Source: Commensalibacter intestini A911
GTDB taxonomy: Bacteria; Pseudomonadota; Alphaproteobacteria; Acetobacterales; Acetobacteraceae
Length of the DNA stretch: 64,000 bases
Direction of reading: 5' to 3'
Assembly (NCBI RefSeq): GCF_000231445.1
Contig: NZ_AGFR01000010.1
Coordinates: 79,932-143,931 of the forward strand
The position numbers and the translations under genes were made by a program. Below the pieces are notes generated by a model. The model searched no databases and had not been told where the DNA came from. It saw only the letters and a program-made list of their open reading frames with translations. Position 1 is the first letter of the stretch, and every line of letters begins with the position of its first letter. Positions 46,100-55,577 of the stretch are shown here, in pieces.

Positions 46100-47164
46100 T
46101 TAGATCTCTTTTGAAGCACGGTGATATACAGTATCAAGTAATGCCATTGCTTTTTTTAAACGTTGAATCGTTGCAGGGAGATCTAATAAACCTTCGTTGT
46201 TTGTTTGAAGATAGCTCTTAGGATTTATTATATCTTCTTCCTGATTTTTGGGAAATAAAAGAGCTATAGCCATGTAATTTCCGTAGCGACCATATTTTTC
46301 CCATGGAATATGTTGTTGGTCTGCTTCTTCAAATACAATATCTTGTAACTTTCTTCTAATTTTATTACATATATTTTTATCTTCAGAATTTATATTGATT
46401 TTGATAACAAATTTTTCACGTTCTAGTTGTAAATAAAAACGGAATTTATAGTCTTTTTCAGGATCTGGTATGTGTTTCCAATGCCACCAATATCCTATAA
46501 AACCACCAGAAGGATTGCTGACATAGCCCCAATCACCATCATTAAATTCTTTTTGTAACGCTGTGTAAAACCCTTGCCAGCAATACCATTTATCCCAATC
46601 GTTTAACTTTATCGTTAGGTATTTGCCGATATTGTTTTCTAGGTTGGTTAGATAAAGGTGGAAATCAACAACAATATCGTTCTTTCTTTCTGAGGATGAA
46701 AGAGCAATATATTCGTTTAAGACCGATAACATTTCTTTCCTGGTATAAGGGCAAAATCCTGCTGCAAGTATAGTATTATAGTTGCTTTGTTCATGCATTT
46801 TAAAATAAATTTTATGAATATGGGCTGTGCTAAATTTAGCTTTTACTTCCTCAGTATATCGGGTTAGTTGGTTGGAATGTTCAGAGGTAAAGGTTTTATC
46901 CTCGATAACAATGATAATATTGTCGTTAATCGTTACTAGAACATCAATATGTTTCCATTGCCTCTCTACCTTGATGGTTTGAATTTCTAAATGATTGTTA
47001 TCTTTTAAGAGAGAGCGGACAAATTGCACGGCACACTGATATAAATTAGGATCAAAAGATTGATATTTTGGATCAGCCCAATTGATCAGCCATGATAAAA
47101 ACGCATCTTGTGATAATTCAGAAGTTGCCCAATCAAATAGGTTGGGTTTGGGATGTGTGGTCAT
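46100..47164 (-). CDS. PD-(D/E)XK nuclease superfamily protein
   Basis: 354 residues resembling PDDEXK_4 proteins. The N-terminal ~120 residues contain NLFDWATSELSQDAFLSWLINWAD, then the nuclease core with the acidic residue in HIDVLVTIND and E-D-K in IIIVIEDKTFTSEHSNQLTRY, which form the D...ExK site. The C-terminal half has aromatic, beta-rich segments (WGYVSNPSGGFIGYWWHW). The family occurs in stand-alone genes and near defence systems. It lies alone between housekeeping genes, its AT content is high, and no methylase or ATPase partner is visible. An antiphage role is a hypothesis. Confidence 0.75.
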   Translation of the reverse strand: MTTHPKPNLFDWATSELSQDAFLSWLINWADPKYQSFDPNLYQCAVQFVRSLLKDNNHLEIQTIKVERQWKHIDVLVTINDNIIIVIEDKTFTSEHSNQLTRYTEEVKAKFSTAHIHKIYFKMHEQSNYNTILAAGFCPYTRKEMLSVLNEYIALSSSERKNDIVVDFHLYLTNLENNIGKYLTIKLNDWDKWYCWQGFYTALQKEFNDGDWGYVSNPSGGFIGYWWHWKHIPDPEKDYKFRFYLQLEREKFVIKININSEDKNICNKIRRKLQDIVFEEADQQHIPWEKYGRYGNYMAIALLFPKNQEEDIINPKSYLQTNNEGLLDLPATIQRLKKAMALLDTVYHRASKEI

Positions 47165-47355
47165 TTGATAATCTCTTTAATATTCAAGAATAGATACTAG
47201 ATATTTTATAGTGATAATATGCATTTCATAAACATAACGCAACATAACTTTATGTTTCTTCTAGAACGAACAAAAAGGATCACTTAAATATTGCATAAAA
47301 AATCATAATCGAGCATATATCTTATAGATCGGAATAATTCGATGAAGAGGATCAT

Positions 47356-48156
47356 ATGCAACATACATTACCACCGCCCAGCTTTTTACATGAGCTTGCT
47401 GAAATTGCAGAGAGAAATACGTTACAGACCTATTTGCATCATGAGAAAATGAGTATTGATACCAAAATCCATGAAGGGTTAAGGTTTGATCCAGTGACGA
47501 ATGCAGATCGGGAAACGGAGTTACTCATTCGAAATAAAATTCAAGAATGTTATCCTGATCATGCGATTATGGGTGAGGAGTGGGGTAAAGTTGCAGGGAA
47601 TAGTCCTTTTGAATGGATTATTGATCCGATTGATGGCACTCGACCTTTTATTTGTGGATTACCCATATGGGGATGTTTGATTGGATTATACTATAATGGC
47701 AAAGCCACTATGGGAATGATGAGCCAACCTTATACGGGGGATCGTTTCTGGTCAGATGGTCAATCTTCTTGGTTTTCTGGACGTTTTGGTGAGCGTCGAA
47801 TGGAAACGAGAAAGAATGTTACCTTAGATCAGGCGATTTTACATACGACCTCTCCTGAATATGTAGAGACCTATCCGAATAACCGATTTGATATATTAAA
47901 AGATAACGTTCTGATGACTCGATATGGTGGGGAATGTTATGCGATGGCGATGCTGGCGGCTGGTAATATTGATATTTGTATTGAATATACATTGGAAACT
48001 TATGATATTGCAGCACTAATTCCGATTATTGAGCATGCGGGTGGGGTTGTCACAACGATTGATGGCAAAAGACCAGAACAAGGCGGATCTGCGGTAGCTA
48101 CAGCTAATCCAGAATTGCACCAACAAGTTCTGAAATTATTAAATACAGAAAGATAA
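47356..48156 (+). CDS. hisN: Histidinol-phosphatase, inositol-monophosphatase family
   Basis: 266 residues. Mg2+-site motifs are GEEWG (73-77), the DPIDGT block (90-95) and the C-terminal IEYTLETYDIAALIPIIEHAGG, whose aspartate completes the metal site. The last block and the overall pattern fit the HisN branch more than SuhB or CysQ. It would dephosphorylate histidinol phosphate; a broader sugar-phosphate role is possible. It is five bases upstream of an MFS gene and a DeoR regulator gene, an unusual operon for a histidine enzyme. Confidence 0.85.
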   Translation: MQHTLPPPSFLHELAEIAERNTLQTYLHHEKMSIDTKIHEGLRFDPVTNADRETELLIRNKIQECYPDHAIMGEEWGKVAGNSPFEWIIDPIDGTRPFICGLPIWGCLIGLYYNGKATMGMMSQPYTGDRFWSDGQSSWFSGRFGERRMETRKNVTLDQAILHTTSPEYVETYPNNRFDILKDNVLMTRYGGECYAMAMLAAGNIDICIEYTLETYDIAALIPIIEHAGGVVTTIDGKRPEQGGSAVATANPELHQQVLKLLNTER

Positions 48157-48161
48157 GATAA

Positions 48162-49304
48162 ATGCTAAAACGTCATATGAATGATCGCCATTCAACGCGT
48201 ATTGTGTTTTTGATTGCTGGGTTGGTAACCGCAACTTGGGCGGTTATTGTGCCTTTTGCAAAGGCGAATACAGGGATTAATGATGCTGTATTAGGGACAT
48301 TGTTGCTTTGCTTGGGATTTGGTGCGTTGATTTCCATGCCAGCAGCAGGGCCTTTGACATCGCGTTATGGCTGTAAAAAAGTAATCATTGTTGCAGCGTT
48401 AATTATGTTAATTGCCACGCCTTGTTTATCTTTTGTAACAAGCCCAATTCTCTTGGCATTTTTTTTGCTAAGTTTTGGTATTGGTATCGGTTTGATTGAT
48501 TGTGCGATGAATGTGCAAGCGATCATTGTCGAGCAAAATGCTAATAAAGCACTCATGTCTGGATTTCATGGCTTATATAGTGTTGGTGGTATTGTCGGTG
48601 CAGGATTGATGACAGGATTTCTTGCGTTGGGAATGCATATTGTTGTTGCCACTTGTGTGATGTTGTTATTGGTTATTTTCTTAATGTATATCAGTTTTCA
48701 ACATTTGCTTTCTGAAGCCATGCCTTCCGAGGGGCCTCCTTTTGCTATTCCTAAAGGGATTGTGTTGGTTTTAGGAATTATTTGCTTTGTCGTATTTATG
48801 GTTGAGGGAACAGCTCTGGATTGGAGTGCCGTTTACTTAGTAGATGCAAAACATATGGATGCTTCACTTGGCGGATTGGGTTACACTGTATTTGCAGCCG
48901 CAATGACATTAGGGCGTCTGACTGGGGATTATGTCATTGGTAAAGTAGGGGCTTTGCGTGTTGTGATTGTCGGAGCAATCGTTACAGTTATTGGGTTCTA
49001 TTTTGTCATTACAGGTGTTGAGTTATATACGCTTCTTGGAGGATATTTTCTAATTGGGTGTGGCTGTTCGAATATTGTCCCTGTGATGTTTAACCAAATT
49101 GGTAAACAAAAAACAATGCCTCAAGTTCTAGCTGTTCCTGCTGTAACGACCTTGGGTTATTTAGGGATCTTGGCAGGGCCTGCGGGGATTGGGTTTATCG
49201 CACATCATAGCTCTTTGTCTCATGCTTTTGTATTTGTCGCGATGTTAATGGTTGTCGTTTTCATTATGGCGATTGCATTACAGAAAAATTTAAAAGCAGG
49301 ATAA
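48162..49304 (+). CDS. MFS transporter, YbjJ-like
   Basis: 380 residues with twelve helices. FLIAGLVTATWAVIVPFAKANTGINDAVLGTLLLCLGFGALISMPAAG is typical of the YbjJ-type branch, and ALDWSAVYL occurs in the seventh helix region. The substrate is unknown. It sits five bases after hisN and six before a DeoR regulator, so it may export or import the product of that operon's phosphatase. An ATG at 48177 is an alternative start. Confidence 0.85.
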   Translation: MLKRHMNDRHSTRIVFLIAGLVTATWAVIVPFAKANTGINDAVLGTLLLCLGFGALISMPAAGPLTSRYGCKKVIIVAALIMLIATPCLSFVTSPILLAFFLLSFGIGIGLIDCAMNVQAIIVEQNANKALMSGFHGLYSVGGIVGAGLMTGFLALGMHIVVATCVMLLLVIFLMYISFQHLLSEAMPSEGPPFAIPKGIVLVLGIICFVVFMVEGTALDWSAVYLVDAKHMDASLGGLGYTVFAAAMTLGRLTGDYVIGKVGALRVVIVGAIVTVIGFYFVITGVELYTLLGGYFLIGCGCSNIVPVMFNQIGKQKTMPQVLAVPAVTTLGYLGILAGPAGIGFIAHHSSLSHAFVFVAMLMVVVFIMAIALQKNLKAG

Positions 49305-49310
49305 AATTGA

Positions 49311-50087
49311 ATGCTTGATTATGCTGCTTTTCCTCAACAAAGACAGGAATTTATTCACCAACAACTGTTAAAAAATGGTCGGGTTGTCTGTGCGACATTG
49401 GCAATAGAGTTAAATGTATCAGAACATACGATCCGTCGTGATTTATTAGAACTCAGTCAACAAGGGTTGTGTAAAAAAGTTTATGGTGGAGCGGTTTTAT
49501 CTGCTGCAAAGATTGATAGTTTTGCAGAAAGGAAACATAGCTATCGTGATGAAAAGCATCATATCGCAAAAAAATGTGTAGAGTTTATTCAAAATGATAG
49601 CTGTATTTTTTTAGATACGAGCACGACAAATCTTGCATTGGCTAAGGCTCTTCCTAAAGATATTAAAGGCACTTTTGTTACTAACTCTCCAGAAATTGCA
49701 ATTTGTCTATTACAGCTTGATTATTGTGAAGTCATTTTGTTAGGTGGGGAAATTCATCGTGATACGGGTGGATGTATTGGTGCTGTTGCTATTCAACAAG
49801 TGAAAGAGATGATTTTTGATCAAGTTTTTATGGGAGGATGTGCCATAGATCCTGAAGTTGGATTAACAGGGTTTTATTATGCGGATAGCGAGTTTAAAAA
49901 GATTGTTATTCAGCAAGCTAATCAAGTGATTGTTCCATTAACGACAAATAAGCTTCCTGTTGTTGCACGTTATGTGATTGCTCAACCAGAAGAGATCGAT
50001 ATTATTGTGACAGATAGTGCTTTGGAAACAGAGTTATCTTCGCAATTTAGAAAAAATGGTGTGCGTATTTTTAGTGCAGATCAGTAA
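49311..50087 (+). CDS. DeoR-family transcriptional regulator
   Basis: 258 residues. The N-terminal DeoR HTH (LLKNGRVVCATLAIELNVSEHTIRRDLLELSQQGLCKKVYGGAV, about 18-62) is followed by a sugar-phosphate-sensing DeoRC domain (CIFLDTSTTNLALAKALP, LLGGEIHRDTGGCIGAVA). Such repressors usually respond to phosphorylated sugars, which supports a sugar-phosphate rather than histidine role for the upstream operon. Only six bases separate it from the MFS gene. Confidence 0.88.
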   Translation: MLDYAAFPQQRQEFIHQQLLKNGRVVCATLAIELNVSEHTIRRDLLELSQQGLCKKVYGGAVLSAAKIDSFAERKHSYRDEKHHIAKKCVEFIQNDSCIFLDTSTTNLALAKALPKDIKGTFVTNSPEIAICLLQLDYCEVILLGGEIHRDTGGCIGAVAIQQVKEMIFDQVFMGGCAIDPEVGLTGFYYADSEFKKIVIQQANQVIVPLTTNKLPVVARYVIAQPEEIDIIVTDSALETELSSQFRKNGVRIFSADQ

Positions 50088-50241
50088 GATTAATTTTATC
50101 AAATTCCTTTACACAATTTAATGACTAAAGAGCACCTTGTATTCATGATGCAGGGTGTTATGCTGAATAATTAAAGGTTGTTGTTAAACAATCGAGATTA
50201 GAAGAAATCTTATTTTAAATGTATGTGTACTGGATATTAAA

Positions 50242-51414
50242 ATGAATAACATTCTAAAACTACTTGAAGAAAATAAAGATAAATTTGTTGAAATCCGTAG
50301 ACAAATTCATCAGCATCCAGAGTTAGGTTTTGAGGAACATAACACCAGCGATTTAGTTGCAAAAATGCTGACTGAATGGGGATATAAAGTTCATCGTGGT
50401 TTGGCAAAAACAGGTGTTGTTGGCACGTTAAAAGTTGGAACTAGTGATAAAGTTATTGGTATTCGTGCGGATATGGATGCACTTCCTATTCTTGAACAAA
50501 ATGATAAATCTTGGATTAGTAAAATCCCCCATAAATTTCATGGTTGTGGTCATGATGGTCATACAACGATGTTGCTTTGCGCAGCTGAATATTTAGCAAA
50601 AACAAAGAATTTTGATGGAACCCTTCATTTGATTTTTCAACCTGCCGAAGAAACCTTATATGGCGGAAAGCAAATGTTGGATGATGGATTATTTAAGCTG
50701 TTCCCTTGTGATGTGATTTACGGCATTCATAATATGCCTTCTTTGAAAAAAGGAGAAATTTATATTAAAAAAGGGGCAATGATGGCCTCTTCGGATACAG
50801 TGCATATTGAAGTCACAGGGGTTGGTGGACACGGTGCTATGCCCGAGAGAACGATAGATGCTGCGGTTGTGGCTTGTCATATTGTTGTTGCATTACAAAC
50901 GATTGTTTCTCGTAATGTCTCTCCTAACGAAGCGGCAGTGATTACGGTAGGTAGTATTCAATCAGGTGATGCACCGAATGTGATTAATGAAAAGGCATTG
51001 TTAAAGTTAAGCGTGCGGAGCTTACATGCAGAGACAAGAAGTTTACTTTTAAAACGCATTACTGAAATTGCTGAAGGGCAAGCAAAAAGTTTTGGTGCTC
51101 GTGTAAAGATTGATCATATAAACGGTAGCCCTGTTTTAGTGAATGGTGATCAAGCAGCTGATTTTGGTATCAAGGTTGCAGCAGAGCTCTTTGGTGCAGA
51201 TAAAGTGCATACTGACTTACCTGCGGTCATGGGCAGTGAAGATTTTGCTTTTATGTTAGAGGCACATCCAAACGGCGCTTATTTCTTTATTGGAAATGGC
51301 GACCAACCAGGTAGTTGCATGGTTCATAATCCAGGTTATATTTTTGATGATGATATCATTATCCCAGCTGCAGCCTTTTGGTGTGGGATTACTGAAGCCT
51401 ATTTAAAAAAATAA
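50242..51414 (+). CDS. M20-family amidohydrolase (hippurate hydrolase / N-acyl-amino acid hydrolase-like)
   Basis: 390 residues. The metal-binding region includes RADMDALPILEQ, FHGCGHDGHTTMLL with the catalytic cysteine and histidines of the HipO/IAA-amidohydrolase branch, FQPAEETLYGGKQML and the C-terminal MGSEDFAFML. A dimerisation lid occupies about 180-290. These cytosolic enzymes cleave N-acyl amino acids. It is 154 bases after the DeoR gene, so it may or may not be part of that unit. A clear terminator follows. Confidence 0.9.
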   Translation: MNNILKLLEENKDKFVEIRRQIHQHPELGFEEHNTSDLVAKMLTEWGYKVHRGLAKTGVVGTLKVGTSDKVIGIRADMDALPILEQNDKSWISKIPHKFHGCGHDGHTTMLLCAAEYLAKTKNFDGTLHLIFQPAEETLYGGKQMLDDGLFKLFPCDVIYGIHNMPSLKKGEIYIKKGAMMASSDTVHIEVTGVGGHGAMPERTIDAAVVACHIVVALQTIVSRNVSPNEAAVITVGSIQSGDAPNVINEKALLKLSVRSLHAETRSLLLKRITEIAEGQAKSFGARVKIDHINGSPVLVNGDQAADFGIKVAAELFGADKVHTDLPAVMGSEDFAFMLEAHPNGAYFFIGNGDQPGSCMVHNPGYIFDDDIIIPAAAFWCGITEAYLKK

Positions 51415-51439
51415 AAACGGGATGAGATGGAAATAAGAT

Positions 51440-51477
51440 AAAGGATTAACTGTGTTTTGATTGTTAATCCTTTTTTG
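51440..51477 (+). terminator. Rho-independent terminator after the amidohydrolase gene
   Basis: AAGGATTAAC pairs with GTTAATCCTT around a ~12-nt loop, followed by a T run. Confidence 0.85.
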
Positions 51478-51537
51478 TTGTGATCGACTTAGATGTAAAG
51501 TAAGAGGCAAGGTGTTTAGAGATAGCGATATATACTT

Positions 51538-52764
51538 TTATTCCAAAGAAGATATTTTTGCTTCCAATGGAGATGCTCTTTGAATATCCGTGCCTGATGG
51601 TTTTTGATATATCCCAAGGTTAAAGAAAGTTGCCGTAGCATACATAAATTCGAAAATTTCTGATTGTGTTTCTTCATATTCATTCCAAAAAACATTCGAA
51701 GTAAAGCAGTAAATTTCGATTGGCAACCCTTCTGCTGTTGGGCTTAATTGTCGCACGACGATATACATATCTTTACAAATATCTTCACGGGTTTTGAGGT
51801 AATTCAGGATAAAGCCACGATATAATCCAAGGTTAGTGATACTTTGATATTCAGGTAAAGCGATTTTTTCAGTGATATATTGTTTAATACTATTGATAAT
51901 CTTTCCATCACATGTTTCTAGATTATTTAGTAACTCATTACTAAAGAAAACAATGCTGGATTGATCGACAAAAAAGCTGCGTTTAATCCTGCGCCCACCA
52001 GATTCAAACATTGGCTGCCAGTTGGTATAAGTCTCGGTAATAAAATTTTTCGTTGGTACCTGAGAAACCGTATTATCCCAGTTTCTGACGGTAATGGTAT
52101 GTAAGGCAATGTCGGTGACTTCGCCGCTAATATTGGCAACGGGCATTTCGATCCAATCCCCTAATCGGATCACATTTGAGGAGGAAACTTGGATATTTGC
52201 AACGAGTGAAATCAACGTATGTTGGAAGACTAACATTAAAACTGCTGCGATTGCACCTAAGCTGGAGATAATAATGATGGGGGATTTATTGGATAGGGTG
52301 GCAATAATTAAAATGACTGCAATTGAGGAAACAACAATTTTCCCAATTTGAATATAGCCTTTAATAGAGCCTGCTTTAAACCCATGTTTTTTTGAATAAG
52401 CATCTTTGGTTGTGTCAAGTAGTTCATTGACTAAGATCATGATGTTTATAATCAGTAAAACACCACAAATCGTATGAATGGCTTCAACTAATCCAGAAGG
52501 CAATCCTTGGATCCATAAAGACATAAAATAGACAGTTACAACGGGTGCAATATTTGCTAGGCGTTGTGTAATGCGGATATCTTTTTTTTGTGTCTCAGCA
52601 TCGCTATTTCTGTGTAAAATAAATTGGCGTACAATTCCTAATAAGGAATATTTACAAATAACAGACGCTACAAATCCAGAAAGCAACATCAATAAGACAG
52701 AAAACAAAGGAAATAATATTCGATTGGAATAAATCCATTCAAACATTGACGTTAAATTCTGCAT
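51538..52764 (-). CDS. MscS-family mechanosensitive channel, YbdG-like (second copy)
   Basis: 408 residues with about five N-terminal helices and the MscS core (SSLGAIAAVLMLVFQHTLISLVANIQVSSSNVIRLGDWIEM). Subgroup signatures are GGRRIKRSFFVDQSS, TNLGLYRGFIL and LPIEIYCFTSNVFWNEYEETQSEIFEF. It is the same subgroup as 1249-2565, but the pore helix differs (F-Q-H-T replaces F-K-D-S), so gating or selectivity may differ. It has no obvious operon partner and is convergent with the amidohydrolase gene. Confidence 0.88.
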   Translation of the reverse strand: MQNLTSMFEWIYSNRILFPLFSVLLMLLSGFVASVICKYSLLGIVRQFILHRNSDAETQKKDIRITQRLANIAPVVTVYFMSLWIQGLPSGLVEAIHTICGVLLIINIMILVNELLDTTKDAYSKKHGFKAGSIKGYIQIGKIVVSSIAVILIIATLSNKSPIIIISSLGAIAAVLMLVFQHTLISLVANIQVSSSNVIRLGDWIEMPVANISGEVTDIALHTITVRNWDNTVSQVPTKNFITETYTNWQPMFESGGRRIKRSFFVDQSSIVFFSNELLNNLETCDGKIINSIKQYITEKIALPEYQSITNLGLYRGFILNYLKTREDICKDMYIVVRQLSPTAEGLPIEIYCFTSNVFWNEYEETQSEIFEFMYATATFFNLGIYQKPSGTDIQRASPLEAKISSLE

Positions 52765-52966
52765 GTATCAATCCTAATTATTAAAATCAGTTTTTTTGAG
52801 AAGAAGAGTTTATTACAATTTTAATAATTAAGCCATCATAAGAAAATTTGTTAAATAAGATTTTTGTTAATGTTAAATTTTATGAAGTCAGGAAAAATAT
52901 GTAATATTGATATTAATTTTATTGGAAGATTAAAGTGTGAAGCAGCATATAATTTATTGGTTTTTT

Positions 52967-53190
52967 TTAGATCTGGTACAGACACACTTTGAAGGGTATG
53001 GTGATTTTCAGTAGTTGTGATTGAGTGCTGTTAGTTAAATCATAATTAAAGAGAGTAATTTGCTTATCTTCAGGCGCAGAGCCTTCTGTAAAAAATAAAC
53101 AGTGCTATTGCCATAAACTCTATAGAAGAAGCTGGTATTATCATTGCTCGTAATATTATATGTTTTATTATCTGATAGAATATAAAAAAT
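52967..53190 (-). pseudogene. Possible decayed gene fragment
   Basis: On the minus strand an open stretch encodes a protein-like segment (Y-I-L-S-D-N-K-T-Y-N-I-T-S-N-D-N-T ... Y-G-N-S-T-V-Y-F) and, after a frameshift near 53087, a second one (EGSAPEDKQITLFNYDLTNST, then PFKVCLYQI and a stop). No start codon or ribosome-binding site is evident. The family is not recognised. The rest of 52765-53278 shows nothing but AT-rich sequence and the promoter region of the next gene. Confidence 0.3.
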
Positions 53191-53278
53191 ACTACAAGCT
53201 TATAAATCATGTATAGGTTCGTTTTGTCTTATGGTAATACTACTCAGTAGGGTAGATCATCATAAGGAAAATCGTAAG

Positions 53279-55483
53279 ATGAAACGTTCCGTTAAAATTA
53301 TGTGTTATTGTGCAGGGATAACGGCGTTAACGTCGACGCTTACGATTGCTTGTGGGCCATATTTTCCTTGGCAATTATTGGATAATCGTAAGGCAACGTT
53401 GTTAGATTTACCCGCAACGGATAGTTTTTCTCAAAAAGTGAAAAATCTTGGTTATGTGACAGAAGAAGAAAAGAAAAATCTATTTTCTTCGGATAATTTG
53501 AATAATGAGTATTCCAATCAGACAACTTGCCTCAATACAGATGATGCGTATAAAAAAGCGGCGATTTTATTTCATAATAAACAATGGGATGAAGCCGGAG
53601 AAGCTTTTGCGATATTGGCTTACGATAGTAATCCTGCTCAACAAGTGTGTGCTAAATATACATTAGGTCGGATTGAAGCCAAGCTTGGTCATTATGAAGA
53701 TGCTGTGCAGTCGTTTATTGGTACAGCTTATTTGGTTGCGCATGGTGCGCCTGATCCATTGCATCTTGGAATTTCGGCTTATGGTGTGGCAGCAGGAGTT
53801 ATTTTAGATCAAATTGGTACACGTAGAATACCATCACTTAATTCTAAAGATTATTCGGATGCAGGGATAACCTGGAGTGTTGGTCCTGTAAAAGAGGATA
53901 GTTTATTACAGCTTCAAAGAGCTATAGATCTTTACCTGAAACAAGTAAAATTAGGAGAAGATGGTGACGTTGTCTCATTGATTGTGATTTTACAAGGATT
54001 AAGTGATCCAGAGAATGAGAATGCAAAGCTGTTATTAGATCAAGCGGTGAGAAATCCTTTGTTACGTAAGTTGTTGTTAGCTTATGTATTAACAAACGAA
54101 TATAATCAGGTTGCATATTCTAAAGCGCATACGCAAAATATATTAAATGCCTTTTTAAAAGTTGGTTTGGATCCAAAGAGTCATTTTGAAGATATGGGAT
54201 CGTTGGCAGCTTTTGCGTATCAAAATAACGATATGGAAAAAGCTAAAGACTTTGCAGAGTATGATTGGAATAGAAATCAAAAAGCATTAGATGCATGGAT
54301 TTTGGCAAAAATTGCACTCAGAAAAGGTCAAAAAGATAAGGCTCAAGAATATTATCATCAAGCGATTGCTCATTTTAATGATGATAGTTTGAGATTGGGG
54401 AGTAAGCACCGCGTTCAAGGAGAGCGTGCTGTTTTAACATTATCTCAGGGTAATTTTGTTCAAGCGATGGAAGAACTCTGGCCCGTACGAGATATCTATT
54501 GGGGTGATATCGTTTATCTTGCAGAGAATGTATTAACGCCTGATGAATTAAGGCAGTTTGTTAATATTCATACTCAAGTTCCTAAAGATAAAAAAGCGGT
54601 TTGTGATAAAGGGATTTATGACGATAATTACTATGACGTAGATATCATTGGTGATGATAGTTATGCTTATACGTTATCGGGACGATCTTTGGCATTGCGT
54701 TATATATTAGCACGTCGTTTAATGCGTGAGAGGCGTTTGCAAGAAGCCGTTCCTTATTTTGTTCAACCAGGTGATGCCAATTGTAAGGATACACCACAGC
54801 ATGTGAAAATAGAGCAATATTATATTAAAGTCACAACGGATATGCGTAAAAGTTTTTGGGCAACGGATCGTGCTAAGGCAGCATGGAGTGCTGCAAATCT
54901 CCTGAATGATTATGGGATGGAGTTAATGGGCACATCAGGGTATCCAGATGAAAATCCTGGTCATTATTCTTATGGTATAGGGCAGATTATGGGGCCTAAG
55001 CATAATCCTAATAATGAGCCGTGGAGTGTGCCAGCAGAGCAAGTAAGAACAGGTGCCTCTTGGCCAATTCCTAATCGTCGTTTTCATTATCGATATTTGG
55101 CAGTTGAAGATATTTTATACGCAACGAGTTTAATTCCTCATCAATCACAAGCTTATGCGGCAATGCTATGTCGTGCAAATGGTTGGATGCAGCAAACGTC
55201 AAATTATTCTTATCCTGATGCGATATATTACTATCCTAATTTAGATTACGATCAGGCTACTGAACAATATAAATATAATGCTCAAGTAAGTGATCCTAAA
55301 TTTGCAGAAGCTAAATCCAGAGAGCTTTATAATATTTACTTGAAAAGTGGTCCAGCCGTTCCTTTTGCGAAGGATTTTGGTTATGATTGTCCAGAACCTC
55401 AATTCGGAACTATTCCAAAATTAAAACGTGATTTGTTCTGGAAAGAAGTGAAAACTTCTTTGAAATTTTTAAAAGGGCATTAA
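53279..55483 (+). CDS. Large TPR-type lipoprotein of unknown function
   Basis: About 734 residues. The N-terminus is a lipoprotein signal with lipobox LTIAC and then GPYFPWQLL. Residues ~85-420 contain helical hairpin repeats that look like tetratricopeptide repeats (KKAAILFHNKQWDEAGEAFAIL, YTLGRIEAKLGHYEDAVQSF, AWILAKIALRKGQKDKAQEYYHQAI). The C-terminal third is rich in Tyr, Trp and Pro and resembles nothing I know. Start: ATG 53279, with AAGGA about ten bases upstream; an in-frame codon at 53231 would spoil the signal. It probably faces the periplasm and binds proteins or glycans. It stands alone. Confidence 0.7.
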   Translation: MKRSVKIMCYCAGITALTSTLTIACGPYFPWQLLDNRKATLLDLPATDSFSQKVKNLGYVTEEEKKNLFSSDNLNNEYSNQTTCLNTDDAYKKAAILFHNKQWDEAGEAFAILAYDSNPAQQVCAKYTLGRIEAKLGHYEDAVQSFIGTAYLVAHGAPDPLHLGISAYGVAAGVILDQIGTRRIPSLNSKDYSDAGITWSVGPVKEDSLLQLQRAIDLYLKQVKLGEDGDVVSLIVILQGLSDPENENAKLLLDQAVRNPLLRKLLLAYVLTNEYNQVAYSKAHTQNILNAFLKVGLDPKSHFEDMGSLAAFAYQNNDMEKAKDFAEYDWNRNQKALDAWILAKIALRKGQKDKAQEYYHQAIAHFNDDSLRLGSKHRVQGERAVLTLSQGNFVQAMEELWPVRDIYWGDIVYLAENVLTPDELRQFVNIHTQVPKDKKAVCDKGIYDDNYYDVDIIGDDSYAYTLSGRSLALRYILARRLMRERRLQEAVPYFVQPGDANCKDTPQHVKIEQYYIKVTTDMRKSFWATDRAKAAWSAANLLNDYGMELMGTSGYPDENPGHYSYGIGQIMGPKHNPNNEPWSVPAEQVRTGASWPIPNRRFHYRYLAVEDILYATSLIPHQSQAYAAMLCRANGWMQQTSNYSYPDAIYYYPNLDYDQATEQYKYNAQVSDPKFAEAKSRELYNIYLKSGPAVPFAKDFGYDCPEPQFGTIPKLKRDLFWKEVKTSLKFLKGH

Positions 55484-55577
55484 TGTTTGCTTGTATAAAT
55501 GAATCTTTTTTTGTTTATTGAATTACTGTATAAATAATTTGTTAACGTATAGGGTTATTAACGAAAGATATAGTCTC

